From assembly GCA_032622095.1 (NCBI GenBank), contig CP136066.1, forward strand, positions 134,945,917 to 135,009,916: a DNA stretch of 64,000 bases, given 5' to 3'. This document shows, one piece after another, positions 1 through 11,352 of the stretch. The notes below the pieces were generated by a model. That model saw only the letters and a program-made list of their open reading frames with translations. It ran no database searches and had not been told where the DNA came from. Both the position numbers and the translations under genes were made by a program. The DNA comes from Siphonodentalium dalli. Its lineage: Eukaryota; Mollusca; Scaphopoda; Gadilida; Siphonodentaliidae. How positions within the stretch are numbered: the stretch's first letter is position 1; each line of letters begins with the position of its first letter.

Positions 1-1077
1 GTAGTCATGCAGTATTCTAATTAGCTGCATGTTCCCAATGTCATCAAGCATTAGTAGTTTGGCTTGTCTGCAATATGTGGAAATATTACTAGTACCATTT
101 GAGATAATTTTTAGGGCATTCTCCTGTAATTCTACTGTAAGATTTTTTTTGGTAGACGAGCTCCAGGTTGCATTACAGTAGGTCAGGTAGGGTATATTCA
201 ATGATAGGTACACGGTTTTCAATGTAGCAGTAGGAACAAAGTCACTGATTTTTCTCAGAATTCCGACATTGCTGGAAAGTTTAGAGCATATTACACTTAT
301 GTGTTTGTCCCAAGATAGATTGTCTTCAATAGTGACACCTAAAAATTTAGTATTCATCACTCTGTTGATATTCTTGTCATTTATATTAAGTATTGGTAAT
401 ACTTCAGGTAGTGGACAGTTAGTGAAGAACATATAATTTGTTTTATCAATGTTCAAAGACAATTTGTTAGCAGCGAACCACTGACTCATATAGTCCATTT
501 CAATGTTAACTCTGTTAAATAGGTTGTAGATATCTTTATCAGAACAAAATGCATTTGTGTCGTAAGCAAAAAGAATCAGTTTGACATCTTTACATACACT
601 AGGTAGGTCATTCATGTAGATTAGAAATAGGAGAGGCCCTAATATAGAGCCTTGTGGGACACCACATGTAATTTCATTAAGTTCTGATATGTGACCATCA
701 TATTGGACACATTGTTTTCTATGCGTAAGATAATCATGAAACCATTTCAGTGCAACCCCACGACATCCATAGTTCTCTAGTTTGTTTTAGCATTATACTG
801 TGAATAATTGTATTGAATGCCTTAGACAAATCGAGAAACACCCCAATTGTGTGCTCACGATTGTCTAGGGCACCAGTTATTTTTTCTATGAGGTCAGTCA
901 ATGCTAGAATTGTGGAATGATTCTTCCTAAATCCATATTGGCTACTGTATAAAATCTTATGTTTCTCCAAGTACTTAATTAGTCTGTTGTACATAAGTTT
1001 TTCAACTATTTTTGAAAAGAATGGTAGTAAAGATACAGGTCTGTAGTTGCCAATTACACTTGGGTCTTTTGCTTTAA
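1..1077 (-). pseudogene. LINE ORF2, 3' part: reverse transcriptase palm and thumb
   Basis: Continues the RT after the MITE with KDPSVIGNYRPVSLLPFFSK, then YGFRKNHST, the first catalytic block FLDLSKAF (D present), GCRGVALKWFHDYL and the GVPQG block. A frameshift separates the first catalytic block from GCRGVALKWF near 770. The catalytic box reads FAYDTN where the family has FADDTN: the first Asp of the pair is Tyr (codon at 562-564), which would abolish polymerase activity. The thumb (FLGVTIEDNLSWDKHI) and the following region continue to base 1, so the 3' end lies outside the window. Confidence 0.88.
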
Positions 1078-1445
1078 AGACATATTATGTACTTGTTCGG
1101 GTGAGTGAAACTGATACGTTAGTATTCAGGTGCTATGCCAACTGGAGGAATGTATCATTCTACTAACACCACCGAAAATCTCAAGCAAATCGACCGTACC
1201 ACTCCATAGAAAACAGTGTCTCAACTGAGCTAAATTGTAAATATTTACTACTCGAATCGGGACGCTTCTATCGGCGATAAACTAACGAAAACGATTCGCC
1301 ATCAGCAGTCACTACATTTAAGTAATATATAAGAATGACGGTGTGTGTGTGTCAATTTAGATATACTATTTGTAAAAATAACTACTTTGTACAAGATTAT
1401 TCTCCATTTCTATTTGATCACTCTACCAGAGTGTTTTACATCACT
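1078..1445. mobile_element. TTAA-flanked MITE, copy 1 (inserted in LINE ORF2)
   Basis: 368 bp flanked by TTAA at 1074-1077 and 1446-1449. The surrounding LINE protein reads through in frame if this segment and one TTAA are removed, which defines the ends exactly. The ends (AGACATATTATG and ATCACT) are only weakly inverted. A second copy with the same ends and TTAA flanks is at 12360-12718. TTAA target duplication is typical of piggyBac-type transposases, so mobilisation in trans by one is an inference. No coding capacity. Confidence 0.85.
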
Positions 1446-1449
1446 TTAA

Positions 1450-3276
1450 AGATTGGTGATACTTGAGCGAATTTCATTTGTTCTGGGAATACACCCTGTG
1501 AGAGAGATAAGTTACAAATATATGTCAGAGGTTAGATAAAGAATTCTGCACACTGTTTTAAGGCACCACAATTAAATTCATCTAATCCAGCAGCTTTTTT
1601 TGAGTCTATGTTATTTAGTATATTCATTATCTCTAATTCTCCAGCAGGTTCAATATAAAATGAAGATGATTTGGGAACTGGGAGAAAATCATTAGTATCT
1701 TTAGGTGAGTTTATCTTTGCTGCAAGGTTAGGTCCGATGTTAGTGAAGAATTCATTGAATTTTTCTGCAAATTTGACTTTACCATTTATGTACTTGTTTT
1801 TGTGTAGAAATTGTTTCACAGTAATACTGTTTTTATTCTTATTAAGGATTTTTTTTCAGTACAACCCAGGTTGATTTCATGTTTCCTTGGTAACGTTCAA
1901 ATTTGTTATGGTAATAGCTTCGTTTCGCCATTCTTATTGTAGTGATTGGTCTATTTTTGTATGCTTTGTATCTTTCATTGTTATTTTTAGATCTGTTTTG
2001 TAAGAAGTTTCTATACAATTTATTCTTTCTCTTGATTGAGATAACTATTCCTGTTGTTATCCATGGATTGTTGTTTTGAGTCCTAATTTTCTTTCTACAT
2101 TTTGGAAAGCTGTAATCAATGAAAGTTTCATAGGATGAATTGCAGTCGGTACTGTTGTAAACGGTGCCCAAGTCCATAGAGGATATCTTATTGATGAAGT
2201 TTTGAATGTTCTGATTTGAAAATTCGCGTTGGTAGATGTACATCTCTTTATTTGGGCAGTGTTTATTTTCATGCTCAGTTATTATAAGGAATATTGGTAG
2301 GTGATCAGATATATCTTCAACAAAAATGCCTGAGTGACAGTTGGTGAATATGTTGTCTATTAGGGTTGCACTGAACTCTGTTATTCGTGTTGGTTTAGTT
2401 ATCATTGGGAGGAACATAAAGGATTTCAATAGATTGGCGAAATCTTTACCTGCATTATTATCAGATCCTAGATTAATATTAAAGTCTCCCAACAAGATAC
2501 AATCCCGCTTCTCTTTGGTTATTTTTAACATTATAATAGACTCCATTTTCTCCATGAATTTCTCAAGATCTGAATTTGGGGGTCGATATATGCAGCCTAC
2601 TATTTTTTCCCTCTATTATTTTCCAGCTCAATGAAAATGCTTTCCAGAAAGTCATTGTTGATATTCAAATCAGTACGGTTCTCAGTTTTTAGTGATGAGT
2701 TTATATAAAGTCCAACTCCTCCTCCCCCTTTATTTTCTCTATGACTTTCAACCCGGTTATATTCTGCAATTGTTGAGAAAGGTTGATAATTTATCTATGT
2801 TCTTACTTATGGATCTCATATTAAAGTGAATCGTAGATGCTGTTATACTATTGTCTATATGTTTAATTTTTTCATTGAATTCTTCTAATAATAGATAATT
2901 TGAGGAATTCGGGTAGTCTAATAAACTCGCATTTTCTTCTGGATCATACTCATTTTGGAAATAATCGTTTAATGTAAAGGGGTTTGTTAGAAGTTGTTTC
3001 ATGTTTGGCAGATCTAAATGATTGCAATTTTAGTTTCATGTCATATGTTGCTAACTTGAAGAGAGCTTCTTCTTCAATATGATTGAAGGGGAAGACTTCT
3101 TGGATACAGTGGTAGCAGAACCAAGATGTGTTGTCTTCATCAAGTTTTCATAGATCAGTTTTATTTAGCTTAGAGCATTTCAAATGAATCCACTGGTCAC
3201 ACAGGTCACATCCTAGAGCATCTTGGTTGTTTCTTACAGATTTCTTGCAGGTTGAGCATGAATACTTTATTGGCAT
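1450..3276 (-). pseudogene. LINE ORF2, 5' part: PHD finger, endonuclease, RT linker
   Basis: The ATG at 3276-3274 opens MPIKYSCSTCKKSV, followed by CDLCDQWIHLKC and WFCYHC. That is the Cys4-His-Cys3 spacing of a PHD finger, broken by one TGA after KTDL. A frame change near 3002 leads into the endonuclease start (HFNMRSISKNIDKLSTFLNN). The part with the SETW-type motif appears deleted near 2760. The frame resumes with GGVGLYINSS, and a further frame gives GDFNINL, ATLIDNIF and SDHLPIF, the catalytic landmarks of the exonuclease-endonuclease-phosphatase fold. A basic linker follows, then NNIDSKKAAGLDEFN, the start of the RT fingers. Such enzymes nick the target and prime reverse transcription. 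This copy cannot encode one. Confidence 0.85.
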
Positions 3277-4770
3277 TTTAGTTTTTGGTGGGGTGTGGGG
3301 TTCGCTTTGGGTATGGCCGTTATAGAGAAAAATAGAAAGGAAGTTTAAGAGATGGTGCAGTTGGATGAGGTTTCCAACGTAAGTCAGTGGTTGGCAGTCA
3401 AAGGAATCACTTTACTAGTAAATGTATTTTTATTATTTCTGGGCCAGTAAAGGCCTGATCTTTGTACGATCAATTGAATTGAATTTAAAATTATACCTGA
3501 ATATAAATATGGTAATAAATACAGAATTTTTGTTTTATTTTTGTTAAATGGAATTCTTGGAATCATATATCGGTAGCTAATACTATTATACAATGTTGAT
3601 ATTACATTGGTTTAATTTTTCATATAGGAATATAGTACTGTAATGTGATCTTCAACTGTGTTTATAGTGCCCGCTCTCCTGCGGCGAAGCCGCGGAAGCG
3701 AAGCAACCTAGTGTATACGCATGCGGATATGAGATACATGTATACTAATCGACTTTTTCAGCCCAATCTTAAAATAGATTGAACTTACCTAAAATAGATA
3801 ATTTATTCATAACTCAAGGGTCAGCCGAGTCCAAAATTATTGTTGGCGACGGCAGCCATTTTGTATTGATTAATACCACCTCGAAATGTTCCCGGGCAAA
3901 AATAAAAAACTTTGTTCCGGCAAATGTTAGCTATCCTTCATCATATGTAGGAACAACATGCTCCTAAAGCCAAAGATATTTAAAAAATTGAATGTAAATT
4001 AAACCAAAGCTCTGGTTAACAAAGAAGTGAAATTGCATGATAAAGTTTTGTTTACATATTTTATCAAATTATAAAAAATATTTGCCCCGAAAGAGGAAAA
4101 TAGGGGCCTTACTGGCAGTTTTGATATTATCTTCCATTTTCTAACGGTATTTTCGCCTAAAAGATTGATGAATTATTCTCAAAGTTTAAGGCCGACAAAG
4201 TGAAACTATAAGTTCCGATTGAAAGATCGCAGAGTCCTTTTAAGATAACTTTTTGGAAAACCAGTAAAGGCGTCATGACATCAATACGTGCATCATGACG
4301 TCACAACCTACATCGGCGCGCAAAACTCCAGACTGTGTCGATGGCCAGACAGCTGAGACACGTATTATACGGTCAGGATAAACTACACATCTGCCAAACA
4401 TTTACGTTATATGTGATTATTTACATATATTTACATACTAAGTGTTGCCATCACTAAATCCAGCATTCTGATTGGTCGGCGCCCACGTGGCTAGTTGCAG
4501 TTATTTCTCTGTGAATGCGCAACGGCTCAAAACACCAAGCTCATAACACCATCGATATGTCATTGGGTTTGGAAAGACGAACGCGTAATGTTTTGGGCGC
4601 ATTTGGACTCGCGCAGGATTGACTTAATACATCATCGGGTTTCAATATGAAGAGAAATTGTTCCTATTAACTTTTGCCAAGGGTGCTATTGGGTATTTTG
4701 GGCTGTTTTTGTCACGATACACTTTTCTATTTCTATTTACAAAAGTGGCTTTTTCGCTAAATGTATATAA
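3277..4770. other. No gene recognised
   Basis: AT-rich non-coding sequence. The only structure noted is a short GC-rich hairpin around 3671-3690 (ctgcggcgaagccgcgg) close to the end of the LINE region. Small open frames here have no family features. Confidence 0.5.
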
Positions 4771-4938
4771 ATATAAGGATTAACTGTCATGTGGACTATT
4801 TTTATGGAGATGTAACCGTGAGGTAAGTGGTCATAACTTGTATGTAAAACCCTTCGGGTTTTACACAAGTTATGTCCACTTACCTCACGGTTACATCTCC
4901 ATAAAAACAGTCCACATGACAGTTAATCCTTATATATA
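4771..4938. repeat. Near-perfect 168-bp hairpin with TTCG loop
   Basis: The two halves are inverted copies: ataaggattaactgtcat at the left end is mirrored by atgacagttaatccttat at the right end, and the centre is ccc-ttcg-ggg-like (TTCG at 4853-4856). Each arm is about 82 nt with very few mismatches. The flanks are TATA-rich on both sides. It fits a small foldback MITE. If transcribed it would form a long duplex RNA. Confidence 0.85.
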
Positions 4939-5782
4939 TATGATTGTCTTGTGTCCCGTTACGGTTTATCATCAAATCCTTCTAAAGATAAAAATTCATC
5001 CGATAATCCCATGACCAGTAACAAACGGGTGCAAATTACGTTAACGTATGATCATATTAAAGCTAAAGGCTATTTATCCATTTAAGAATATAGTAAACAT
5101 AGTTTTTAATTGTTTGAATATTTATACTGGGGCTATAGTTAGACAAAACTATAGGATTAGGCTTGATCCTGATCCTGGTTCTTCTAGATATATTACAATG
5201 GTAGAATGTGAAGGCTATTTCATTTTGTATAAATACCAGTATAATTGGGAGATTATTTTATATAGGGATATCGTTGCCTGAGAACTATAATGTCGTAAGT
5301 CCATTTTTCCATTTCCTGAGAAAATCGAGTTTGAAATTTCGGATGGTCTCTTTCCGGATATAAACAGTTTGTACATATTGGAAATCGTGACCATATGATG
5401 GAAAACATCAATATATACACTAGTGTGGAAAATCGTGACTAATTATTCGCACGTTTACGATTAAATGACGAAAACGTGTTTGGAGATACGACATTCTGCG
5501 CAAATAATAGTCGTCACGGTTCCGGATTATAATGTCGAAGGAGATACGACACTCTTGCATACATATGCATATATATGCTATGTGTGCAATACTGTCTGTA
5601 ATATAATACTCACAATTTGTCATTGTATATGTACGCAATAAACAATGGACTCAATGTGGTTATGGGTTTTGAATACCTAATATATTAATATATAGAGATA
5701 GAGTATTTCGTTAGTCAAACGCGCCCGCGCCCAGCCGCGATCGGCAACGTACATATATACGCGCGTTCACATACATTTTTTT

Positions 5783-5784
<2 letters not shown>
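4939..5784. repeat. Non-coding; fragment related to 11060-11115 and 'ggagatacgaca' motifs
   Basis: The stretch at about 5268-5340 (cgttgcctgagaactataat and following) is the reverse complement of sequence near 11060-11115. The word ggagatacgaca recurs at about 5481 and 5540 and also bounds an inverted repeat at 10608-10923. These look like remnants of one dispersed family in opposite orientations. No gene is seen. Confidence 0.5.

Positions 5785-5813
<29 letters not shown>
5785..5813 (+). repeat. Poly-G tract (29 G), followed by an 18-G tract at 5862-5879
   Basis: Uninterrupted runs of G counted in the sequence. They could form G-quadruplexes and their exact length is likely to vary or be mis-assembled. 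Similar tracts occur at 8490, 33021, 33235, 39029 and 44097. Confidence 0.95.
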
Positions 5814-6700
5814 TCCTTATGTTTAAACAGGGATGTGTCAAATGAAATGTGGGCTCTATGTGGGGGGGGGGGGGGGGGGCAATGTCTTATATTACGTTGG
5901 TAAATAATCGGAAATGAAGACTTTGTTGGGTAGAAACACTTCTATTTATCACATATATGTGTGTGTGTGGGTGGGGGCGCTCTAGTGTTTAATTCAGAGA
6001 CGTAACAAAATGGGTACACTGTGCGCCGGGGTACTGTTTTCTATACGTGGATAGCCACCGCAAATGGCTATTTTGTGTTGGGTAATACTCATGTTTGATA
6101 CAAGGACACATTAGCGGTAATGGTTTATCTGGGGCTACATATATTTAATGCAGTGTTGTATTACTGGAAATGGGGGGCACTTATTGGGGGTGGTAGCAAT
6201 TCCGTTCGACATGAGAGTGAATACTTGAAATGAAGCCTGTGTTTTGAATGGGAGCGCTTCTATTTGATGCAGGGATGTATAATTCGGTTTATGACCCCGG
6301 CTTTTTAATACAGGGACGATAGTACCATAATTGTGGTTCGGTTGGGCGGCATACTTATGTTTAATGAAGGGATGTGTCTCCGGAAATGGGGGTCTATGTG
6401 GGGGATACTTTCTATTACATTGATAAATAATTAGAAATAATGTGTTTTGGGCAGGAACGTTTCTATTTAATACAGGGCTGTGTGTTTGTAGGGGCGAACA
6501 ACTGTTTAATGCAGGGGTGTATCAAAATGGGGACCCTGTGCATGGGGCTACTGCTTTTAATGCAGGGGTATTTGCCAGAAATTGCTACTTTGCATTGGGG
6601 CATACTTATGTTGGACACAAGGACCGAAAATGGAGTCTGTGGGGGGCTTACTTATAATTAAGGCAGTGGTGTGATAACGGAAATACGGGCTCAATGTTGG
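5814..6700 (+). repeat. Degenerate minisatellite
   Basis: Variants of 'atttaatacagggatgtgt', 'gaaatggg' and 'tgtgttggggg' recur at irregular spacings of roughly 55-75 bp. Open frames here arise from the repetition and resemble no protein family. Confidence 0.65.
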
Positions 6701-6729
6701 GGGTGGCAACGCCTTTTAACTGCATGGAT

Positions 6730-7993
6730 GAATACCTGGAAATGTATTTCACCACCTACGCACAACTATGGGTCATAAAGTTAAGTTATTTGAGTAGGTC
6801 TATCATCCACGCACCTAGAATTGATGGACGCAACTGTCATTTTCGTGATTTCATGGTACTGGTGCATCTGAAGCTATATTGCACCACCCACCCACATCTA
6901 AGAGTCATAAATGCAGTTATTTGGGCAGGTACTCCACCCAAGCATCTAATGATGATGGGACACATCTGGGATTTCCAGAAATATGTGATCACAGGATCAG
7001 ATACTATGCGTGATCACGAGAGTTGATGGTTCTGACGTATTTGAGGCTATATTGCACGATCTACGCACATCTACGCACAATAGTGCATCATTATGTGGGG
7101 TTATTTGGGCAGGTACACCAGCCAAGCCTCTAAAAATAATGGGACGCAGCTGGGATTTTCAGAAATAGGTCACCACGGGAGAAGATACTATGATTGATGA
7201 ACGATATTTGATGGTTCTGATGTGTTTGATCTTATATTCCACCACATACGCACAAGTGCATGTGCGTCATAGAGTGCAGTTATTTGGGCAGGTGCACAAC
7301 CCTAGCAACTAAAAATGATGGGACGCAGCTGGGATTTTCAGAAATAGGTCACCACGGGAGAAGATACTATGCGCAATCACGATATATGATGGTTCTGACG
7401 TGTTTGACCTTATATTGCACCACATACGCACAACTGTGCGTCATGCAGTGGTGTTATTTGGGCAGGTTAACAACCCTAGCATCTAAGAATGATGGGACGC
7501 AGCTGGTATTTTCAGAAATAGGTCACCACGGGAGAAGATAGTATGATTGATGAACGATATTTGATGGTTCTGATGTGTTTGACCTTATATTGCACCACCT
7601 ACGCACAGCTGTGCGTCATAGAGAGGAGTTATTTGGACAGGCGCACCAGCCTAACATCTGAGAATGATGGGACGCAGCTGATTTTTTCAGAAATAGGTCA
7701 CCACGGGAGAAGATACTATGCGCGATCACGATATTTGATGGTTCTGACGTGTTTGACCTTATATTGCACCACATACGCACAACTGTGCGTCATACAGTGG
7801 AGTTAATTGGGCAGGTACACAACCCTAGCATCTAAGAATGATGGGACGCAGCTAGTATTTTCAGAAATAGGTCACCACGGGAGAAGATAGTATGATTGAT
7901 GAACGATATTTGATGGTTCTGACATGTTTGGTCTTATATTGCACCACATACGCACAAGTGTGCGTCATAGAGTGCGGTTATTTGGACAGGTGT
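6730..7993 (+). repeat. ~175-bp satellite array, about six to seven units
   Basis: The word aggtcaccacgggagaagat recurs at 7167, 7346, 7520, 7695 and 7869, spacing 174-179 bp. More degenerate units precede it from about 6730. Each unit contains cgcacaactgtgcgtcat and tgatgggacgcagctgg. The array ends abruptly at about 7993 where F-box/LRR sequence begins. Confidence 0.9.
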
Positions 7994-8462
7994 CACTTTA
8001 GTGAAAGAAACGTATACAGAACGTAGTGCAGCACAGTTCTTGATGAATAAAAAGTTTTCGTCGGATATGTTCAGACAGTCTGATATGTCGAGGAACTCTA
8101 AGTTATGCAATGCTGGTAAAAAGCACAGATTTCCGATTGCACATCCAACTATGTTTAAAGAAATAAGTTTATTGGCTTGTATTAAGCAGCGGTGTGATAC
8201 AGAATCCAATGTCCTGAACAGGGGCGTCTATCGTTGCGTAAGGTATCTCGAATCCACGGAATGATTTTGAAGGCCCTGTGCACCCAACATCAAAACATAC
8301 TGGAACTCGAAGATTTTCCATAACTGAGAAGAATCTCTTACGATACTGTTGATGCGTTTGCAAGTCAGTGAAACATTGGTCATAAGCTCGTACAATGAGA
8401 TGTTTAATAGAATGATGATGATGATTTCGTCAGGAAGATCTAATATACCTGGAGCATCCAAC
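7994..8462 (-). pseudogene. F-box / leucine-rich-repeat (FBXL-like) exon fragment
   Basis: In one minus-strand frame the sequence reads DLPDEIIIIILLNISLYELM, then SLTCKRINSIVRDSSQLWKI: an F-box, the Skp1-binding motif of SCF ubiquitin ligases. In the same frame downstream come KLISLNIVGC, HNLEFLDISDC and LRSVYVSF, the spaced Leu/Ile and 'C' positions of leucine-rich repeats that usually bind substrate. A TAG (8228-8230) separates the two halves. TTTATTCCAG just upstream (ending at 8463) is a good splice acceptor, so the piece looks like a real exon starting at 8462 rather than a retrocopy. The 3' side is lost in the satellite at 7993. It is either a pseudogene or a broken end of a gene. This is the only cellular-gene signal in the window. 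Confidence 0.7.
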
Positions 8463-8489
8463 CTGGAATAAAACGTTCCTAAACAATCA

Positions 8490-8506
8490 CCCCCCCCCCC
8501 CCCCCC
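8490..8506 (+). repeat. Poly-C tract (17 C)
   Basis: Homopolymer run just upstream (gene sense) of the F-box exon acceptor. On the minus strand it reads as Gly codons in an artefactual upstream extension of the F-box frame. Confidence 0.9.
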
Positions 8507-8521
8507 AGAAAAAATAGACAT

Positions 8522-9221
8522 AATTCTGTATCCATGGCCCCAGAAAAAATGGACAGCATTTAGTTTCTAGGCGTTTGCCAGGATTTCTTGTCCCATCCGT
8601 TCCCAAACAAAATATCGCGTTCTGGGGGTTATGAGGCCGTTATGATACGACTAATGATACTTTATGATGTCATGGTGGCCGAATATGCCCAAGAAGCTAT
8701 TTTACCCACTCATTCATACAGATAAATAGCACAAAATATTATTTTGCGCCATCAAAACATGCGTCCAAGATGTTTTGCTTGAAGCCGAATACCAGTTAAT
8801 TCGGGTGTATGAATCCCGCGTACGGCTTCAAAACACCCTGAATCCCGCGTACTGAAAATGGGGGGGGGGGGATACCCTCCTATGTGCCACATTTGAAAAA
8901 CCAGATAGCTATAACCAAAGCAATCACACAGAAACCAACATTAAATACTATTCAAACTATAAGTCAACAAGGACCAATACTCCAGTTAAAATAGACGGAT
9001 GGAACCTAAAGTTGAAAGACCTTTAATACATGTACCAAATTTTAAAACAGCAAGACAAAAGTTATCTTCTGGAAAATCAAACTAATTGGCGAACAATGAC
9101 CTCCTTCATTTCGGTAAGAATAGACCTGTATATTGTATGCTAGTAATCTCACATACCAAATTTCATTCTAATCATTACAAACTTACTAAAATTATCATCC
9201 GGAAACGACAATTGAGTGCAC
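8522..9221. other. No gene recognised
   Basis: AT-rich non-coding sequence with a short poly-G run near 8861-8871. The word 'cacataccaaatttcatt' near 9150 recurs in altered form near 9340, which suggests old dispersed-repeat sequence. Confidence 0.5.
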
Positions 9222-9304
9222 ATTTCAACTAAAAGGGCCCGTAACTCTGGTGAAAATTAGAAGGCGGAATTTTACTAGAGTTACTGGCCCTTTTGGTTGA
9301 AATT
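9222..9304. repeat. 83-bp inverted repeat
   Basis: atttcaactaaaagggccc at the left is mirrored by ggcccttttggttgaaatt at the right, with partly complementary sequence between (taactctgg against ctagagtta). It looks like a small foldback remnant within an older dispersed repeat. Confidence 0.7.
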
Positions 9305-9599
9305 CGAACTGGACCTATATTTTGTGACAGTAAATTCACATACCAATTTCATTGAATTCAGTCCATCCTCAATAAAGTTATCATCGGGAAACACAAAAAA
9401 GCGAACGCATTCGGTTAGACGGACGGAGGAACCAATAATAATGCATTCCGTTTTTTTAAACGACATATACATGTTTAGGGGGGTGGAACATTATATATTA
9501 GCAAATTGAAATATCAGACTGAAAGGTATGTTGAAATTATTCTGGAAGTTCAAATACTGAAACATTTCATTTTATTTTTGGCCAACATCATGTGCATAT

Positions 9600-10570
9600 A
9601 TTCAGGGTAGGGAGATACGGCATTTTGACGGTGTTTTAATACCCTCATATACTTGGTTGTTTAATACACTCATAAATTTTGGGTGCACTGTTAGTCTCGT
9701 ATACCTGGGTAATTCCCTTGTATACGTGGTGTTTTAATATAAAAGACCCAGTATACAAGGATATTACCTGACCTGTTTAAGGTACTCAATCCGATAAAAC
9801 GCCTCTCAATTACTATTTCAATGGCTTCGGTGGTCAAAAATATTTGATTCGAGTCGAGGAAGCCACCCATCAAAGCTCAGATTTTTTAGATATCGATTTT
9901 AGAAATCTATTATTTTTCATTATCGGGAATACTTTCTGTCCCAGAACCGTCAAAATTGCGTTATTATTACCACCTGATTTTAGAGTTATCCATCCTTGTC
10001 TGTTTGAATAGTGTTTTGGTGTACACATCTCGAGCATATTACGAAGTTGAAGGCAATTATTAGTACTCATCTCGAGAAAATAACAAATTTCAATAATCAA
10101 TATCTAATAACTCTGAGCTTTGTTTGATGGGTTCCTCGACTCGAATCAAATATTTTTTACCCCAAAAAGCAAAAGAAATAGTAATATAGGACCCTCCGAT
10201 CGGATTGTTGTTGTTGGAATCTGTTGAGATGGGGACCCTCTGATCGGATTGAGTACCTTTAACACCCTAGTATCATATACTTTGCTATTTTAAACCATGG
10301 TAACCGTGGTACACGTCTGATGACAAAGACCATGTACTGTGGTATGCCAAGGTTTGTTTTATTATGTAGCATGGTGTACTTTGGCATTGTGAACACTAAA
10401 TGTACAATGTATGTACTGGGGACAACCCACGGTTTACCCAGGTACATCATGCTTGGTACGAGGGTAATATCTCTCTCAGGGTATGGTGCTGAGGTACAAG
10501 GACACTCTACTGGGTTTATTAGAAAAGTACCTAGGTACACCATGACTTGTATACTATTGAGAAAATATGC
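9600..10570 (+). repeat. Degenerate minisatellite split by a MITE
   Basis: Short degenerate units such as tatacttggttgtttaatac and, later, ccaggtacatcatgcttgg run from about 9600 to 9776 and resume at 10263. The 9781-10258 MITE sits between with TTAA at each end, so it inserted into a pre-existing array. Open frames on both strands are by-products of the repetition. Confidence 0.6.
9781..10258. mobile_element. Palindromic TTAA MITE ('MITE-B'), intact copy
   Basis: The terminal inverted repeat GGTACTCAATCCGAT is at the left and ATCGGATTGAGTACC at the right, with TTAA at 9777-9780 and 10259-10262. The interior is also palindromic: atatttgattcgagtcgagg near the left is mirrored by cctcgactcgaatcaaatat near the right, so the whole ~480 bp folds back. 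This uninterrupted copy is the reference for the LINE-interrupted copy at 20426-25109 and the fragment at 44285-44410. No open frame of note. Confidence 0.9.
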
Positions 10571-10607
10571 ATTATGTATAGAAGACTTGCAACAACCATA
10601 CGTGCTT

Positions 10608-10923
10608 TAATGTCGTATCTCCATAACGTCACAACGAGCGAAATGGAGCTTGCATTAACGTCAGTGCAATATTGTCGCATCTCCAGTATTGCACATAAGA
10701 TACTTCATATCTAATACCATGCGTTAAAACAGACATAGTTATTCGACTAAACATTTCTAAATACAACATAGCAAACCACTAATAAACAAGTGTGAGATCA
10801 ATATTGAAAAAATATGATTTTCTCGCGATACCTTTTCATCCAAACTTCCGAATCCGCCATTCGTCAAAGTGTGCCCACGTGACGATTGTGGGTGATGCAA
10901 TTGGCCAAGGAGATACGACATTA
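10608..10923. repeat. MITE-like inverted-repeat element
   Basis: taatgtcgtatctcc (10608-10622) is mirrored by ggagatacgacatta (10909-10923), a perfect 15-bp terminal inverted repeat around ~286 bp. The same word occurs at 5481 and 5540. The next 190 bp also show partial similarity to 5268-5340 in the opposite orientation. Confidence 0.6.
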
Positions 10924-11352
10924 TAGAACGGAAAAAATATTACGCACATGGACTTACAACAATATTGCACATCATTTAATGTGTATACTGGGTGTGAATG
11001 CACGTTTCATGGGCATGATTCGAAAGAGAATTCCGAGACTATTCCAACGATACCAATATCTCATTTTCCCGCCAAAATGGACTTACGACATTATAGTTCT
11101 CAGGCAACGATATGGTAACATGAGCATGATTTGTTAAATTGGGGCAAAATTCTATCAAGATCTGATTTAAATAATCTCTGGGTCAGGTTAGGTCCTGATT
11201 CGTTATTATATTAACCACCAGCCATGGTGAAGATTTTTTGCAATCGACGTCCCCTGATCATTAAAATGGGTATGTGATAGGTATAGTTCGAAGCAATCAT
11301 GGTGTTGTATTAAAGCCCAGTCTGAAACGGTACGGAATCAGACGAGGTTTGA

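Larger units (their letters stand above)
1..3276 (-). mobile_element. CR1/Jockey-type non-LTR retrotransposon (LINE), decayed, runs off the left edge
   Basis: Read on the minus strand, this is one LINE: a PHD-type zinc finger (3276 to about 3075), an apurinic-like endonuclease, a linker, and a reverse transcriptase whose thumb and C-terminus continue past base 1. It is interrupted at 1078-1445 by a TTAA MITE. It has several frameshifts, a stop in the PHD finger and a probable internal deletion in the endonuclease near 2760, so it is dead. The RT core spells GVPQGSILGPLLFLIYMNDL, typical of the Jockey/CR1 superfamily. I infer the clade only to that level. A different LINE family lies at 52681-64000. 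Confidence 0.88.

Noticed and set aside
6730-7993. CRISPR-like array
   Set aside because: Whole units repeat without unique spacers, the unit is ~175 bp, and the context is eukaryotic; this is a satellite.
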